From positions 248,001-312,000 of the forward strand of contig NZ_CP015698.1 of the NCBI RefSeq assembly GCF_002163715.1: a stretch of DNA of 64,000 bases. The letters are read 5' to 3'. The first letter of the stretch is position 1; every line of letters starts with the position of its first letter. Shown here in pieces: positions 19,799-27,894 of this stretch. Both the position numbers and the translations under genes were made by a program. The notes beneath the pieces were generated by a model. It had not been told where the DNA came from. It worked only from the letters and a program-made list of their open reading frames with translations, and ran no database searches. Source of the stretch: Curvibacter sp. AEP1-3 (lineage in GTDB: Bacteria; Pseudomonadota; Gammaproteobacteria; Burkholderiales; Burkholderiaceae_C).

Positions 19799-22636
19799 TC
19801 AAACGTCCCCTTGAGGGATGTTTATTGTCACCACAGTGCCTTGCAGCGGCGTGCTTTCAATGTGGAGTTGGGCTTTGTGCAGGTCCGCAATCAGTTTGGC
19901 GGTGCTCAGGCCCAGGCCGAATCCGGGGTGCTTGCCGGAGCTGTCTGCACGATAGAAGCGCTCAAAAATGTGTTGCTGCACTTCATGTGTCATGCCTTGT
20001 CCCTGATCACGGATGCGGATGCGCACGCCACCAGGGTTGTCTACATTTTCATTCAGCGGGCCCACATGGACCGTGACCGGAGTGCCCGCAGGGCTGAAGG
20101 CATAGGCGTTGTGCAGTAGCTCAGTCACCGCCATGGTGATCGCCGCCGGGTCGACACGGCACCAAGGGATCGGGTCCTGGTGCTCAAGCACAGGCGGCTC
20201 CCGGCCCTCGGGTAACTGAAGGCCGCGGGCGGCCATGGCGCAAAGGGCCCCAAGGTCGGTGATGCGGGTGCGCTTGATGTCTAGACCATTCATGTCCAGC
20301 TCAGACAGGTCCAACATGCGTTGAAGCAACTGGTTCAGTCCCTGGGATTTACGCAAGATCTGCTGGCCCATTTCTTTGACGCTGTCCGCACTCTGGGCCC
20401 GCGTAGCCAACAGGTCTGCATAACCATGGATCACCGTCAGTGGCGTGCGGATTTCATGAGCTGCAAAAGACATGAATTGCGACTTGGAGCGCTCCAGCTG
20501 CATCTCGGGCGTGGTGTCGTGCAGCAGGACGATGGTGCGCAGGGCAGGGTCTTCAAAGGTGTGAACGCGCATGTCGAGGTAGCTGGCCACGGCATCAGGT
20601 TTGACAGGCACGAGGTCGCGGTACACATGGTGTTCTTTGTTGTTGCGCACACTCAACATGCTTTGCGCCACCGACAGCGCCTGCGCCTGCGCCAGCTGGA
20701 AGTTGCGTCCGATATGGCGAGCCACAGTCAGGTAGCTCTCGCGCTCTTCGCCGGGCGGCAGCGCGATCAGGTCAAAGCTCTTGTCGTTCGCAAGCACGAG
20801 CACGCCGTCGGCGTCAAAACCCATGTAACCCTGGTCCATGGCCTCAAGCACCGAGCGCAGCTGGACTGACTGATGTTGCAGCCGTAAGTTGGTGGTTTGC
20901 AGGGTCGCATCGGCCTCTTGCAGCTGGCGGGTGCGCCGCTCTACCGCGATGGTCAGCAGTTGGGTGGATCCGGTCAGCATCAGGCTGGCCGCCAAGGTCA
21001 CCCATGTCAGCAATATGCCGGTTCCCAGTGCAAAAAATGGGGTGCGGCTGAGTTCGCCCAACCAGAAGTCCCCACTGGGTGTGGCTTTCAGGGCGTAGCT
21101 GCGGTCGGCAAAATGAATGGTCTGACTCACCGGTGCCGGTACCGGTAGTGAGAGCAGGCTGAAGTTGTGCAAGAGGCCGCGGATAGGGGGCCTGGCAGCT
21201 TGGCCATCTTCGTACAGGGCTTGCGTCTCGGCCGGTTCGTTCTGATCCACAAACTGGTAGCGCACCACGCGGCGGCGGGGGGGCTCGCCACTGGCAAGGC
21301 GAAAGTTGGCAAAGCGCAGCCCCTCTACAGCGCTGCCCACGATATCTTCCATGCGCAGCACCGCAACCGCAAAGCCGACAGGGGTGGATTTTGGGCCCGT
21401 ACTTGCCTGGGTATCTGCTGGTGCTACAGGACTCAGGTACAGCGCGCCCCATGATTTGCCGGTTTCCTGCACCAGTTGAATGCGGGGGGTAATTGCCGCC
21501 TCGCCGCTGCGCAGGACCTTATCTATCGCAGCACGCCGTGCCGGATTGGCGTAGATGTTCAGGCCCAAAGCGGCGCGGTTCCTTTCCAGGGGGGCAATGT
21601 GTTCCACCGCGACGTAAAAGTCGGCCTTCCGGCTGGGGACCAGGCTGCCGTCAGTTGCCCGGTCTACCAGAGCTGCCGGCGGGCCGTATTCGTTACGCAG
21701 TCGCCGCTCGAACTGACTGCGCTGTTCGTGGGGTATCAGGGGGTTCCAACTGAGCGCCTGTACATGCGGATGGCTGGCCTGGATCGCAGTGGCTACCTCA
21801 CTGAATTGCGCGGCAGTCTCTCGAGGCGCATTGCGCAAGTGGCTCTGCAGTATCTGCACCGACTGATGCGCACTGAGGAAATCGGCATCCAGACGTTGGG
21901 CCAACGCAGTGTTCGAGTCCTGAAAGCGGGCCAGTGTTTGTTGTTCGTCGGTCCACACGGCGCGCGCGGTGATCCCCAGGGTGAGTGCACCGCCCAATGC
22001 CAGCAGTGTGCTCACACGCCACTTGCGGGGTTCCTGCCATGCATCATCCTGCAGCCACAGAATGGTCAGAGGCAAGAGGATGGCGATGCCGGCCCATTCG
22101 GGCAGTAGCAGCCCAGCAGCTTGCAGGCCCCAATGGTTTACGGCTGCGGCCTCCTGCATCTGGGACAGAACCAGCAGGTACAAGGCGGTACCGGCACTGG
22201 TCGCGAGCAGCCCCACGGCACAGATCTGCAGGCTTTTGCGCAGACGCCGCAGTTTGCTGGGCAGGATTTGCAATGCCAACACGGCGACACGCGCCAATTC
22301 AGTTTGCAGCACCAGAGCACATGCCCCCAGGCTGGCAAGTGCCCATTCTCTGGACCCGGAAGTGCCTTCCATCAGCCAAAGGTCCCACACCAGGCGCGCC
22401 AACCAAAGGCCGGGCAAAACCTTGCGCCCGCACATCAGGGCCCCCGCTACTGCGACTCCCGAAGCCGCAGTGCCAGCCACCAGAAGCGGGTTGGGCAAGG
22501 CAAACAGCAAGTGCACCAGCGTTGCCACCAGCACATAGGCCACCGCGCACACTGCGTTGGCTGCCAATGGCGGCAATGCCATGAGCCACGCCGCAGGCTT
22601 GCCTACAGTGAGTCCAGCGATGTTGGTGGTGCTCAT
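19799..22636 (-). CDS. MASE1-CHASE-PAS sensor histidine kinase (orphan)
   Basis: A 945-residue membrane sensor kinase. Residues ~1-230 hold about eight hydrophobic segments resembling MASE1. A periplasmic CHASE-type domain follows at ~240-500 (LSAHQSVQILQSHLRN..., VQALSWNPLIPHEQR). A further transmembrane segment is near 555-580, followed by a short coiled coil. A PAS domain (VLEAMDQGYMGFDADGVLVLAND) then precedes the kinase core. The phosphoacceptor is His727 in FAAHEIRTPLTV. The ATPase N-box is VTELLHNAYAFSPAG, with DQGQGM and GLGLS. No response regulator gene is next to it. The ligand is unknown. Confidence 0.88.
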   Translation of the reverse strand: MSTTNIAGLTVGKPAAWLMALPPLAANAVCAVAYVLVATLVHLLFALPNPLLVAGTAASGVAVAGALMCGRKVLPGLWLARLVWDLWLMEGTSGSREWALASLGACALVLQTELARVAVLALQILPSKLRRLRKSLQICAVGLLATSAGTALYLLVLSQMQEAAAVNHWGLQAAGLLLPEWAGIAILLPLTILWLQDDAWQEPRKWRVSTLLALGGALTLGITARAVWTDEQQTLARFQDSNTALAQRLDADFLSAHQSVQILQSHLRNAPRETAAQFSEVATAIQASHPHVQALSWNPLIPHEQRSQFERRLRNEYGPPAALVDRATDGSLVPSRKADFYVAVEHIAPLERNRAALGLNIYANPARRAAIDKVLRSGEAAITPRIQLVQETGKSWGALYLSPVAPADTQASTGPKSTPVGFAVAVLRMEDIVGSAVEGLRFANFRLASGEPPRRRVVRYQFVDQNEPAETQALYEDGQAARPPIRGLLHNFSLLSLPVPAPVSQTIHFADRSYALKATPSGDFWLGELSRTPFFALGTGILLTWVTLAASLMLTGSTQLLTIAVERRTRQLQEADATLQTTNLRLQHQSVQLRSVLEAMDQGYMGFDADGVLVLANDKSFDLIALPPGEERESYLTVARHIGRNFQLAQAQALSVAQSMLSVRNNKEHHVYRDLVPVKPDAVASYLDMRVHTFEDPALRTIVLLHDTTPEMQLERSKSQFMSFAAHEIRTPLTVIHGYADLLATRAQSADSVKEMGQQILRKSQGLNQLLQRMLDLSELDMNGLDIKRTRITDLGALCAMAARGLQLPEGREPPVLEHQDPIPWCRVDPAAITMAVTELLHNAYAFSPAGTPVTVHVGPLNENVDNPGGVRIRIRDQGQGMTHEVQQHIFERFYRADSSGKHPGFGLGLSTAKLIADLHKAQLHIESTPLQGTVVTINIPQGDV

Positions 22637-22781
22637 GGAATTAGAAAAATGAAGCGAATATCACATTAAAACATTTTAAATGATAAAAGTGAATCAAATA
22701 TGATGATCGTACCAACAAAAGACCGATATTGGCTCTGTAGCCCCTGACGGCGGTGCAGGCGCCAGCGTCGATAATCCCCGC
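22637..22781. promoter_or_regulatory. AT-rich divergent intergenic region
   Basis: The first ~75 bases are much richer in A and T than their surroundings (around ACATTTTAAATGATAAAAGTG). They separate the divergent sensor kinase and rlmB genes, so both promoters must lie here. I cannot assign exact -10 and -35 boxes. Confidence 0.5.
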
Positions 22782-23561
22782 ATGTCCTCCCCCAAAGTTT
22801 TATTCGGCTTTCATGCCGTGGGCGTGCGCCTGAAGACCGCCCCCAAATCCATCATCGAGATTTACTACGAGCCCACCCGCCGTGACGCGCGCATGCGCCA
22901 GTTTCTCGAGAAAGTGGCAGAAAGCGGTGTACGCCTGATCGAAGCCGACGGCATGCGCCTGGCCAAACTTGCCGGTAGCCACGGCCACCAGGGTGTGGCC
23001 GCTCGGGTGCAAGAGATCAAGCAGGTCCATTCCTTGGATGAATTGCTCGAAAACCTCGAAGCCGCCAATGCCGAGTTGCCCGTGGCTGAGCGCACCAACC
23101 CGCTGATTTTGGTGCTGGACGGCGTGACTGACCCGCACAATCTCGGCGCCTGCTTGCGGGTGGCTGATGGCGCCGGTGCGCATTGCGTGATTGCCCCCAA
23201 AGACCACGCGGCCGGCATCAACGCCACCGTGGCCAAAGTGGCCAGCGGTGCGGCCGAAACTGTGCCGTACTTCATGGTGACCAATCTGGCCCGCACGCTC
23301 AACGAGCTCAAAGAGCGCAATATCTGGATCATCGGCACCAGCGACCAGGCCACCAGCCATCTGTACCAGGCCGACCTGAAGGGGCCGGTGGCGTTGGTGT
23401 TGGGCGCCGAGGGTGACGGCATGCGTCAGCTCACTGCCAAAACCTGCGACCAGCTGGTGAGCATTCCCATGCAGGGTGCTGTGGAAAGCCTGAATGTATC
23501 GGTGGCCAGTGGCGTGTGTTTGTACGAAGCCCTGCGTCAGCGCACAGCCGCCAGCAAGTAA
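22782..23561 (+). CDS. rlmB: RlmB, 23S rRNA Gm2251 2'-O-methyltransferase
   Basis: A 259-residue SpoU-family (SPOUT fold) methyltransferase that modifies G2251 in the peptidyl-transferase P loop. The N-terminal substrate-binding domain is at residues 1-80 (FGFHAVGVRLKT..., HGHQGVAARV). The catalytic domain contains LDGVTDPHNLGACLRVADGAG, LVLGAEGDGM and a C-terminal IPMQGAVESLNVSVASGVCLYE knot. These three motifs are diagnostic for SpoU enzymes. In E. coli rlmB lies downstream of rnr, which is not seen here. Confidence 0.95.
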   Translation: MSSPKVLFGFHAVGVRLKTAPKSIIEIYYEPTRRDARMRQFLEKVAESGVRLIEADGMRLAKLAGSHGHQGVAARVQEIKQVHSLDELLENLEAANAELPVAERTNPLILVLDGVTDPHNLGACLRVADGAGAHCVIAPKDHAAGINATVAKVASGAAETVPYFMVTNLARTLNELKERNIWIIGTSDQATSHLYQADLKGPVALVLGAEGDGMRQLTAKTCDQLVSIPMQGAVESLNVSVASGVCLYEALRQRTAASK

Positions 23562-23583
23562 ATCAACCCCTCCGGAGAGTTTC

Positions 23584-23943
23584 ATGATTGCTATAAAGTC
23601 AATAGCTGCCCGCGCAATAGCGACGGGCGCTGCATCTGTTTTTCTGTTGATGGGATGCACCCAGGAGCAGCAAAACAAGCTGGGACGTGAAATCCAGAAT
23701 TGGACCGGAACCAATGGCGTGCTGGAGTTCTATGCAGGCGACAAGCTGGTGCGCCGCTTCATCAAGATCGACAAACTCTCCACTGCCATGGGCACGGATG
23801 ACGGCAAGCCCCGTCCCTACCGCTTCGGCTATGGTGTGCTCGACGAGAACTTCAACTTCGTGGCAGATAGTGGCGAAAAGAAGGTGTATTTCGAAATCAG
23901 CGATTACGGCTCGAATTACCTCTTCTTCGAAAACCCGCGCTAA
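23584..23943 (+). CDS. Putative small lipoprotein with repeat-derived signal peptide
   Basis: A 119-residue predicted lipoprotein. The ATG at 23584 follows CCGGAGAG at a good distance. The signal peptide ends in the lipobox LLMGC (Cys25), and residues 2-16 (IAIKSIAARAIATGA) are read from a copy of the dispersed repeat. The mature part, with NWTGTNGVLEFYAGDKLVRRF and a Tyr/Phe-rich C-terminus (ISDYGSNYLFFENPR), matches no domain I recognise. It starts 22 bases after rlmB and precedes a membrane-protein gene by 9 bases. Function is unknown. Confidence 0.72.
   Translation: MIAIKSIAARAIATGAASVFLLMGCTQEQQNKLGREIQNWTGTNGVLEFYAGDKLVRRFIKIDKLSTAMGTDDGKPRPYRFGYGVLDENFNFVADSGEKKVYFEISDYGSNYLFFENPR
23587..23631 (+). 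repeat. Dispersed ~45-bp repeat, copy 2 (inside a signal peptide)
   Basis: The blocks ATTGCTAT, TAGCTGCCCGCGCAATA and GACGGGCGCT match the other copies. The copy begins one codon into the lipoprotein gene and is read in frame with no stop codon, supplying most of its signal sequence. Confidence 0.8.
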
Positions 23944-23952
23944 GCCCATCGC

Positions 23953-24468
23953 ATGGCTGCGCAGCACTCCAGCACCTTGCTTTTGAAGTGGGCTGTGGTG
24001 GCTTGCGCAGTGCTATTTGCAGGCTTGGGTGTGTTTTTGGCTCCCTTGCATCCCAGCGTGGTGGCTCTGCAATTCACGTATTCCCCGCAAGCGTTTGCGG
24101 CGGTGCTTCAGACTTGGGGCCCTGAGGGAGTGGAGCGTTTCCGGCAGCACTTGATGGTGGATGGCCTCTTGCTCCTGAGCTACGGGGTAGCCGGGTATCT
24201 GGCAGCCGGTCGCACCCGACTTTTCGCATCGCTGTCCCACCATGTTCCATTGGCATTTTGGGCTTTGTTGCTGCCTCTGGCTGCCGTGTTTGACGCGGGA
24301 GAAAACCTGTTGCACTGGTGGCTAACCGGGGCGGAGGTTCTCCAAGGCAATGTCACACTTCCATCTATCACCTATCTGGCCGCCGGCGTGTGCGCATCCA
24401 TCAAGTGGTTGGGACTCGTCAGCTTTGCAATAGGCGCCTTCAGCGCCAAAGCGTTCTTCAAGGCTTGA
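23953..24468 (+). CDS. Four-helix membrane protein, unknown
   Basis: A 171-residue protein with about four hydrophobic segments: LLLKWAVVACAVLFAGLGVFL, LLLLSYGVAGYLAAG, LAFWALLLPLAAVFDAGENLLHWWL and a last one at LAAGVCASIKWLGLVSFAIGAF. I recognise no domain. The ATG at 23953 lies 9 bases after the lipoprotein gene, so both are probably on one transcript with rlmB. Its last 11 bases overlap the 3' end of the convergent BON-domain gene. Confidence 0.65.
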   Translation: MAAQHSSTLLLKWAVVACAVLFAGLGVFLAPLHPSVVALQFTYSPQAFAAVLQTWGPEGVERFRQHLMVDGLLLLSYGVAGYLAAGRTRLFASLSHHVPLAFWALLLPLAAVFDAGENLLHWWLTGAEVLQGNVTLPSITYLAAGVCASIKWLGLVSFAIGAFSAKAFFKA

Positions 24469-24796
24469 GCGTCAGCTCGTCGTGAATGCTGTGCACGCCC
24501 TGGGCTGCCCGGGCCACCTGAAGCGCCTCGGTGATTTGAGCCTGGGTGTCCAGGGTGCCCATCAGCCGCACATCTCCCTTGATGGTGAGGACAGTAATGT
24601 CAAAAGCCTGAAGCGTGGCGTTTTGGTGCAGAGCCGTTTTCACATGCTCCGTCACATCCATATCTGAGACGTTACCCACGCCGCTGTTTGCGGTGGGTAC
24701 TGCGTTATCGATATCGTTGGTTTTGCTGCAGCCCGCTTGGGCGATGGCCAAGGTCAGCAGACCGACAAAGAGCAGGGGGCGTGCAGACTTTTGCAT
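24458..24796 (-). CDS. BON-domain lipoprotein
   Basis: A 112-residue lipoprotein with the signal sequence MQKSARPLLFVGLLTLAIAQ and an AGC lipobox, then one BON domain (residues ~45-112: MDVTEHVKTALHQNATLQAFDITVLTIKGDVRLMGTLDTQAQITEALQVA in part). BON domains, as in OsmY, are thought to bind lipid or the envelope and to act under stress. The ATG at 24796 is chosen because it starts the signal peptide; an earlier in-frame ATG adds eight residues ahead of it. The 3' end overlaps the convergent gene by 11 bases. Confidence 0.85.
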   Translation of the reverse strand: MQKSARPLLFVGLLTLAIAQAGCSKTNDIDNAVPTANSGVGNVSDMDVTEHVKTALHQNATLQAFDITVLTIKGDVRLMGTLDTQAQITEALQVARAAQGVHSIHDELTLKP

Positions 24797-24896
24797 GGGT
24801 GGCCTTAAGTGCGTGGTCACAAAGGCGTGACCGAATACGCACTATGGCCTTACAAGTGCGGCTCGTCCGTGCGTTACGAGACGGCCGGGCTTACGC

Positions 24897-25502
24897 CTAA
24901 ATCCACCCCATCCACCCTGCGATGGCACCGCCTCCCAGCATCCACAGCATATGAAGTCGCGTCTTCCAGACCAATGCGCAGGTCACCAGGCTGACGGCCC
25001 ACAGGCCCAGATGGTGTTCGTCGCCTTTGTGGTTGGCGGCCAGTATCCAGCCGGTGGCGGCCAACAGCGCGATCACGATGGGGGCCATGCCTTGCTTGAA
25101 GGCCCGGACCGCGCGCAGCTCGCGGTTACGGTGGCCCCAGCGCGCTGCCATGAAAGTGAGGGTGGTGCTCGGCAGCATGATGCCGGTCATGGTGACCGCC
25201 ACACCACCCAGCGCCAAGGCATAGGCTTGCCATGTGGTGGCTGCGGTGCCGGGTGGCACGCCGGCAGCACTCAGCCCGATGTTCCAGCCCAGCAGGGCCA
25301 CAAACAGGATGTTGGGACCCGGTGCGGCTTGCGACAAGGCGATGCTGGAGGTGAATTGTTCGTTGTCAATCCATCCACGTTCGACTACCAGGTAACGCTG
25401 CATGTCCGGCGCGGTGGTGATGGCGCCTCCAATCGCCAACAGCGAAAGGGCCGCGAAATGCAGAAACAGGTCCAGCCACTGGACTACGGGCAGGGCGTTC
25501 AT
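24897..25502 (-). CDS. Chromate transporter, second half (ChrA family)
   Basis: A 201-residue membrane protein forming one half of a split CHR-family chromate transporter. It has about six hydrophobic segments, and the family-like block SQAAPGPNILFVALLGWNIG corresponds to QxxPGPN in ChrA. The ATG at 25502 overlaps the stop of the first half by 4 bases (ATGA), so translation is coupled. In short-chain CHR pairs both proteins are needed, and they probably insert with opposite topologies. Export of chromate is inferred; some CHR proteins have other anion roles. Confidence 0.85.
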   Translation of the reverse strand: MNALPVVQWLDLFLHFAALSLLAIGGAITTAPDMQRYLVVERGWIDNEQFTSSIALSQAAPGPNILFVALLGWNIGLSAAGVPPGTAATTWQAYALALGGVAVTMTGIMLPSTTLTFMAARWGHRNRELRAVRAFKQGMAPIVIALLAATGWILAANHKGDEHHLGLWAVSLVTCALVWKTRLHMLWMLGGGAIAGWMGWI

Positions 25503-26104
25503 GCGCGCTCCTTGCCGGTGCTGGCAGCTGATATACGGCCTAGACAGTGGTAGGCCCAGAGGCAGGCGGGCAGGCCTATCGCCAGCAGCAGCCAAGCCAG
25601 CGGCAGGCGCATCAGGGCGACGGCTACAAAGGTGGCTACCACCAGGGCCCAGCAAGTCAGAATGCCCATCGCGTTACTACGCAGTGCACCTACCAGCCGC
25701 AAACCGGCCGCCGCAATCAGGCCGGCGGCGACAGCGCCCATGCCGCGCAGGGCACCTTGTACCTCAGGCACATCGGCCACGCCGGCGAACAGGGCCGCCA
25801 GTAACAACACCACGATGGTCGGAAAACACAGCATGCCGGCCACGCCGGTGAGTGCGCCCCGCCAGCCGAAGTAGCGGTCGCCCAACATGAGCGACAGGTT
25901 CACCACATTGGGGCCCGGCAGGATCTGGGCGACGGCCCAGTCTTCGACAAACTCTTCGGCCGTGAGCCATTTGCGCTTGTCCACCAGTTCGCGTTGCACG
26001 ACCGCCAGCACGCCCCCGAAGCCCTGCAGTGCAAGGATGGAAAAGGCGTAAAAAAGCTCTGTTTTGGACTGCGGGGCCGGGCGGATGTCTGGAGTGTCGG
26101 GCAT
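25499..26104 (-). CDS. Chromate transporter, first half (ChrA family)
   Basis: A 201-residue CHR-family membrane protein. Conserved ChrA features are FSILALQGFGGVLAVVQRELVDKRKWLTAEEFVEDWAVAQILPGPNVVNL, read here as separate blocks GFGG, QRELV and QILPGPN. Several hydrophobic segments follow. It is transcribed first and is translationally coupled to the second half. No ChrB-type regulator lies nearby. Confidence 0.87.
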   Translation of the reverse strand: MPDTPDIRPAPQSKTELFYAFSILALQGFGGVLAVVQRELVDKRKWLTAEEFVEDWAVAQILPGPNVVNLSLMLGDRYFGWRGALTGVAGMLCFPTIVVLLLAALFAGVADVPEVQGALRGMGAVAAGLIAAAGLRLVGALRSNAMGILTCWALVVATFVAVALMRLPLAWLLLAIGLPACLWAYHCLGRISAASTGKERA

Positions 26105-26147
26105 GGTCTGCGAGGTGATTCCGGCCCGTTGCTGCCGCCCCGCGGAA

Positions 26148-26984
26148 TCAGCTTGCCGGGGCGTTCAACGGGCCTACCGGTGTGAACTGGTGCTTATTGT
26201 CGCGCAGCCACTGCGCAGAGCGCTCTGCCGGGTGTTGGCTGGGGTGAAAGTCTTCACGCAGGTAGTCGCGCCACAACGGCCAATTGCCGCGGATGATGCC
26301 CTCGCGGCCGAACAAAAAAGGCCAGGCACTCCGCCAAGTGCTCCAGCGGAACAAGGCCTTGTCGCGCCACAGGTTGCGCACGGTCTGCCGTGCTACGTCG
26401 GTGAAGAAGGTCCAGGTGATGTAGCGGAACAGGCGCACGCGCCACGCATGGTTGCCCCCGATAGCGTGGTACACGTCGAAGGCGGTGCTGCGGTGCTCAC
26501 TCTCTTCGGCGCTGTGCCAGAGCCACAAGGTGCGCAAGCGGTCTTCGGTGCCCATCATGGCCTCGGGGTGGGCGAGCATCCAGTCGGCAAACAGGGCGGT
26601 CAGGTGTTCGGTAGCCGCGGTGGCGCCCACATGCATGCGCACATCGAGATGGGCATGGGCCTTCAGCCGCCGGGCAATCCGGTGCTCCATGGCGTTGTCA
26701 AAGCCTTGCCGGGCCAGCTGTTCGTTAAACAGGCTGTGGATGCGACGGTGGGTGGCTTCCTGCCCCACAAAGCCTTGTACCTCGGCGGCAAATGGTTGTT
26801 GCGCGTCAGGCGGCAAGGTTTTTAGGCCTGCACGCACCGAGTCCATGAAGTACTGCTCGCCCAGCGGGAAGCTCATGGAAAGGGCATTGAAAAACGCGGA
26901 CTTGAATGCGTCGCCGGAACACCAGCGCACCGCGAATGGAGTCTGCAAGTCGATCAAGAGTTTGCGTACGGTGAGTTGGCTCAT
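26148..26984 (-). CDS. Predicted metal-dependent hydrolase (PF10118-like)
   Basis: A 278-residue all-helical protein of the predicted metal-dependent hydrolase family that has a ferritin-like look. Likely metal ligands are in FVGQEATHRRIHSLFNEQL (Glu, His, His) and in WHSAEESEHRSTAFDVYH (Glu, Glu, His). The reaction is unknown. The ATG at 26984 is chosen over one ten codons upstream because the family begins near VRKLLIDLQTPF. It lies 19 bases downstream of the lipase-like gene on the same strand, so the pair may work on the same lipid or ester substrates. Confidence 0.8.
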   Translation of the reverse strand: MSQLTVRKLLIDLQTPFAVRWCSGDAFKSAFFNALSMSFPLGEQYFMDSVRAGLKTLPPDAQQPFAAEVQGFVGQEATHRRIHSLFNEQLARQGFDNAMEHRIARRLKAHAHLDVRMHVGATAATEHLTALFADWMLAHPEAMMGTEDRLRTLWLWHSAEESEHRSTAFDVYHAIGGNHAWRVRLFRYITWTFFTDVARQTVRNLWRDKALFRWSTWRSAWPFLFGREGIIRGNWPLWRDYLREDFHPSQHPAERSAQWLRDNKHQFTPVGPLNAPAS

Positions 26985-27003
26985 GGAGTGTTCCGCATAA
27001 GTG

Positions 27004-27891
27004 TCAGGCCGCAAGGGGCGGGCTATTCAGCTCGTTGGCGACCCAATTGATCACCTCTGGCGCACTGCACATTTGCACATGCCCCAAGCCTTCGAATACC
27101 ACGGGGGTAATGCCCGGCAAGGTCTGAGCCCGTTGGGGGAAAACGATGTTGTCTTGCGGGGTGAGTGCAATGCGCATCAGCGCGCGCTGCTCGGGGGTCT
27201 CGGATTCCGCCAGGCCTTGGAGCCAGGCACTGTCCCACAGCATCTGGCGGCCATTGGGCGTGCGGTTCTGTTTGGCGGCTTTGGTGCCGGCGTGGGGCGT
27301 GCCTAGGGTCAGAATGCGTGCCACGTGCGCGCTGCCACATTGCCGTATCCATGCCCGGATGGCCAAGCCCCCCATGCTGTGACCGACCAATGCCACTTGA
27401 GATTGCCCGCTGTGTTTCAGCAGCGCTTGTACCGAGACTTCGATATGTTCCGCGTAATGGTCAATGGAGGTGAACAAGGGCTCCAGATTTATCGCCAGCA
27501 CATCATGTCCCTCGGCACGCAGGCGCAAAGTGACGTCGTCCCACAGGCGGTGGTTGCACACATAACCATGCACCAGCAGCACCGGCACGCGTTTCACCCC
27601 ATCGGTAGCAGGCAGTACAGCGGGTTGGGGCTCTGCCCACGGCTGGCGCAGTACAAAGGTGCGGAAGTTGGCCACGGTTTCGCCCCACCAGGCACGGTAG
27701 AACATGCTTGAGGGCTCCCCCGGGGCACGACTCTTGAGCATGGTGTAGGAGGTGCTGAGCACCACCGCCAGCCACGGCATCAAGAGCGCGCCCAGCATCA
27801 CATCTCCTGTAGCGCCATGCCACAGCACGGCCAAACCGGCGCCCGCAAGGGCAAGGGCCAACAAAAAGCGTTGCAGGAGTCTGGCGAGCAT
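27004..27891 (-). CDS. Lipase-like alpha/beta hydrolase
   Basis: A 295-residue alpha/beta hydrolase with an N-terminal hydrophobic anchor (LLALALAGAGLAVLWHG and a second segment near residue 35). The oxyanion region is VLLVHGYVCNHRLWDD and the nucleophile elbow is LVGHSMGGLA. A late GLGHVQM supplies the catalytic His. The blocks resemble triacylglycerol lipase or acyl-chain esterases. It lies 3 bases downstream of the beta-oxidation multienzyme gene, which supports a role in releasing fatty acids for that pathway, although this is inference. Confidence 0.83.
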   Translation of the reverse strand: MLARLLQRFLLALALAGAGLAVLWHGATGDVMLGALLMPWLAVVLSTSYTMLKSRAPGEPSSMFYRAWWGETVANFRTFVLRQPWAEPQPAVLPATDGVKRVPVLLVHGYVCNHRLWDDVTLRLRAEGHDVLAINLEPLFTSIDHYAEHIEVSVQALLKHSGQSQVALVGHSMGGLAIRAWIRQCGSAHVARILTLGTPHAGTKAAKQNRTPNGRQMLWDSAWLQGLAESETPEQRALMRIALTPQDNIVFPQRAQTLPGITPVVFEGLGHVQMCSAPEVINWVANELNSPPLAA

Positions 27892-27894
27892 GGA

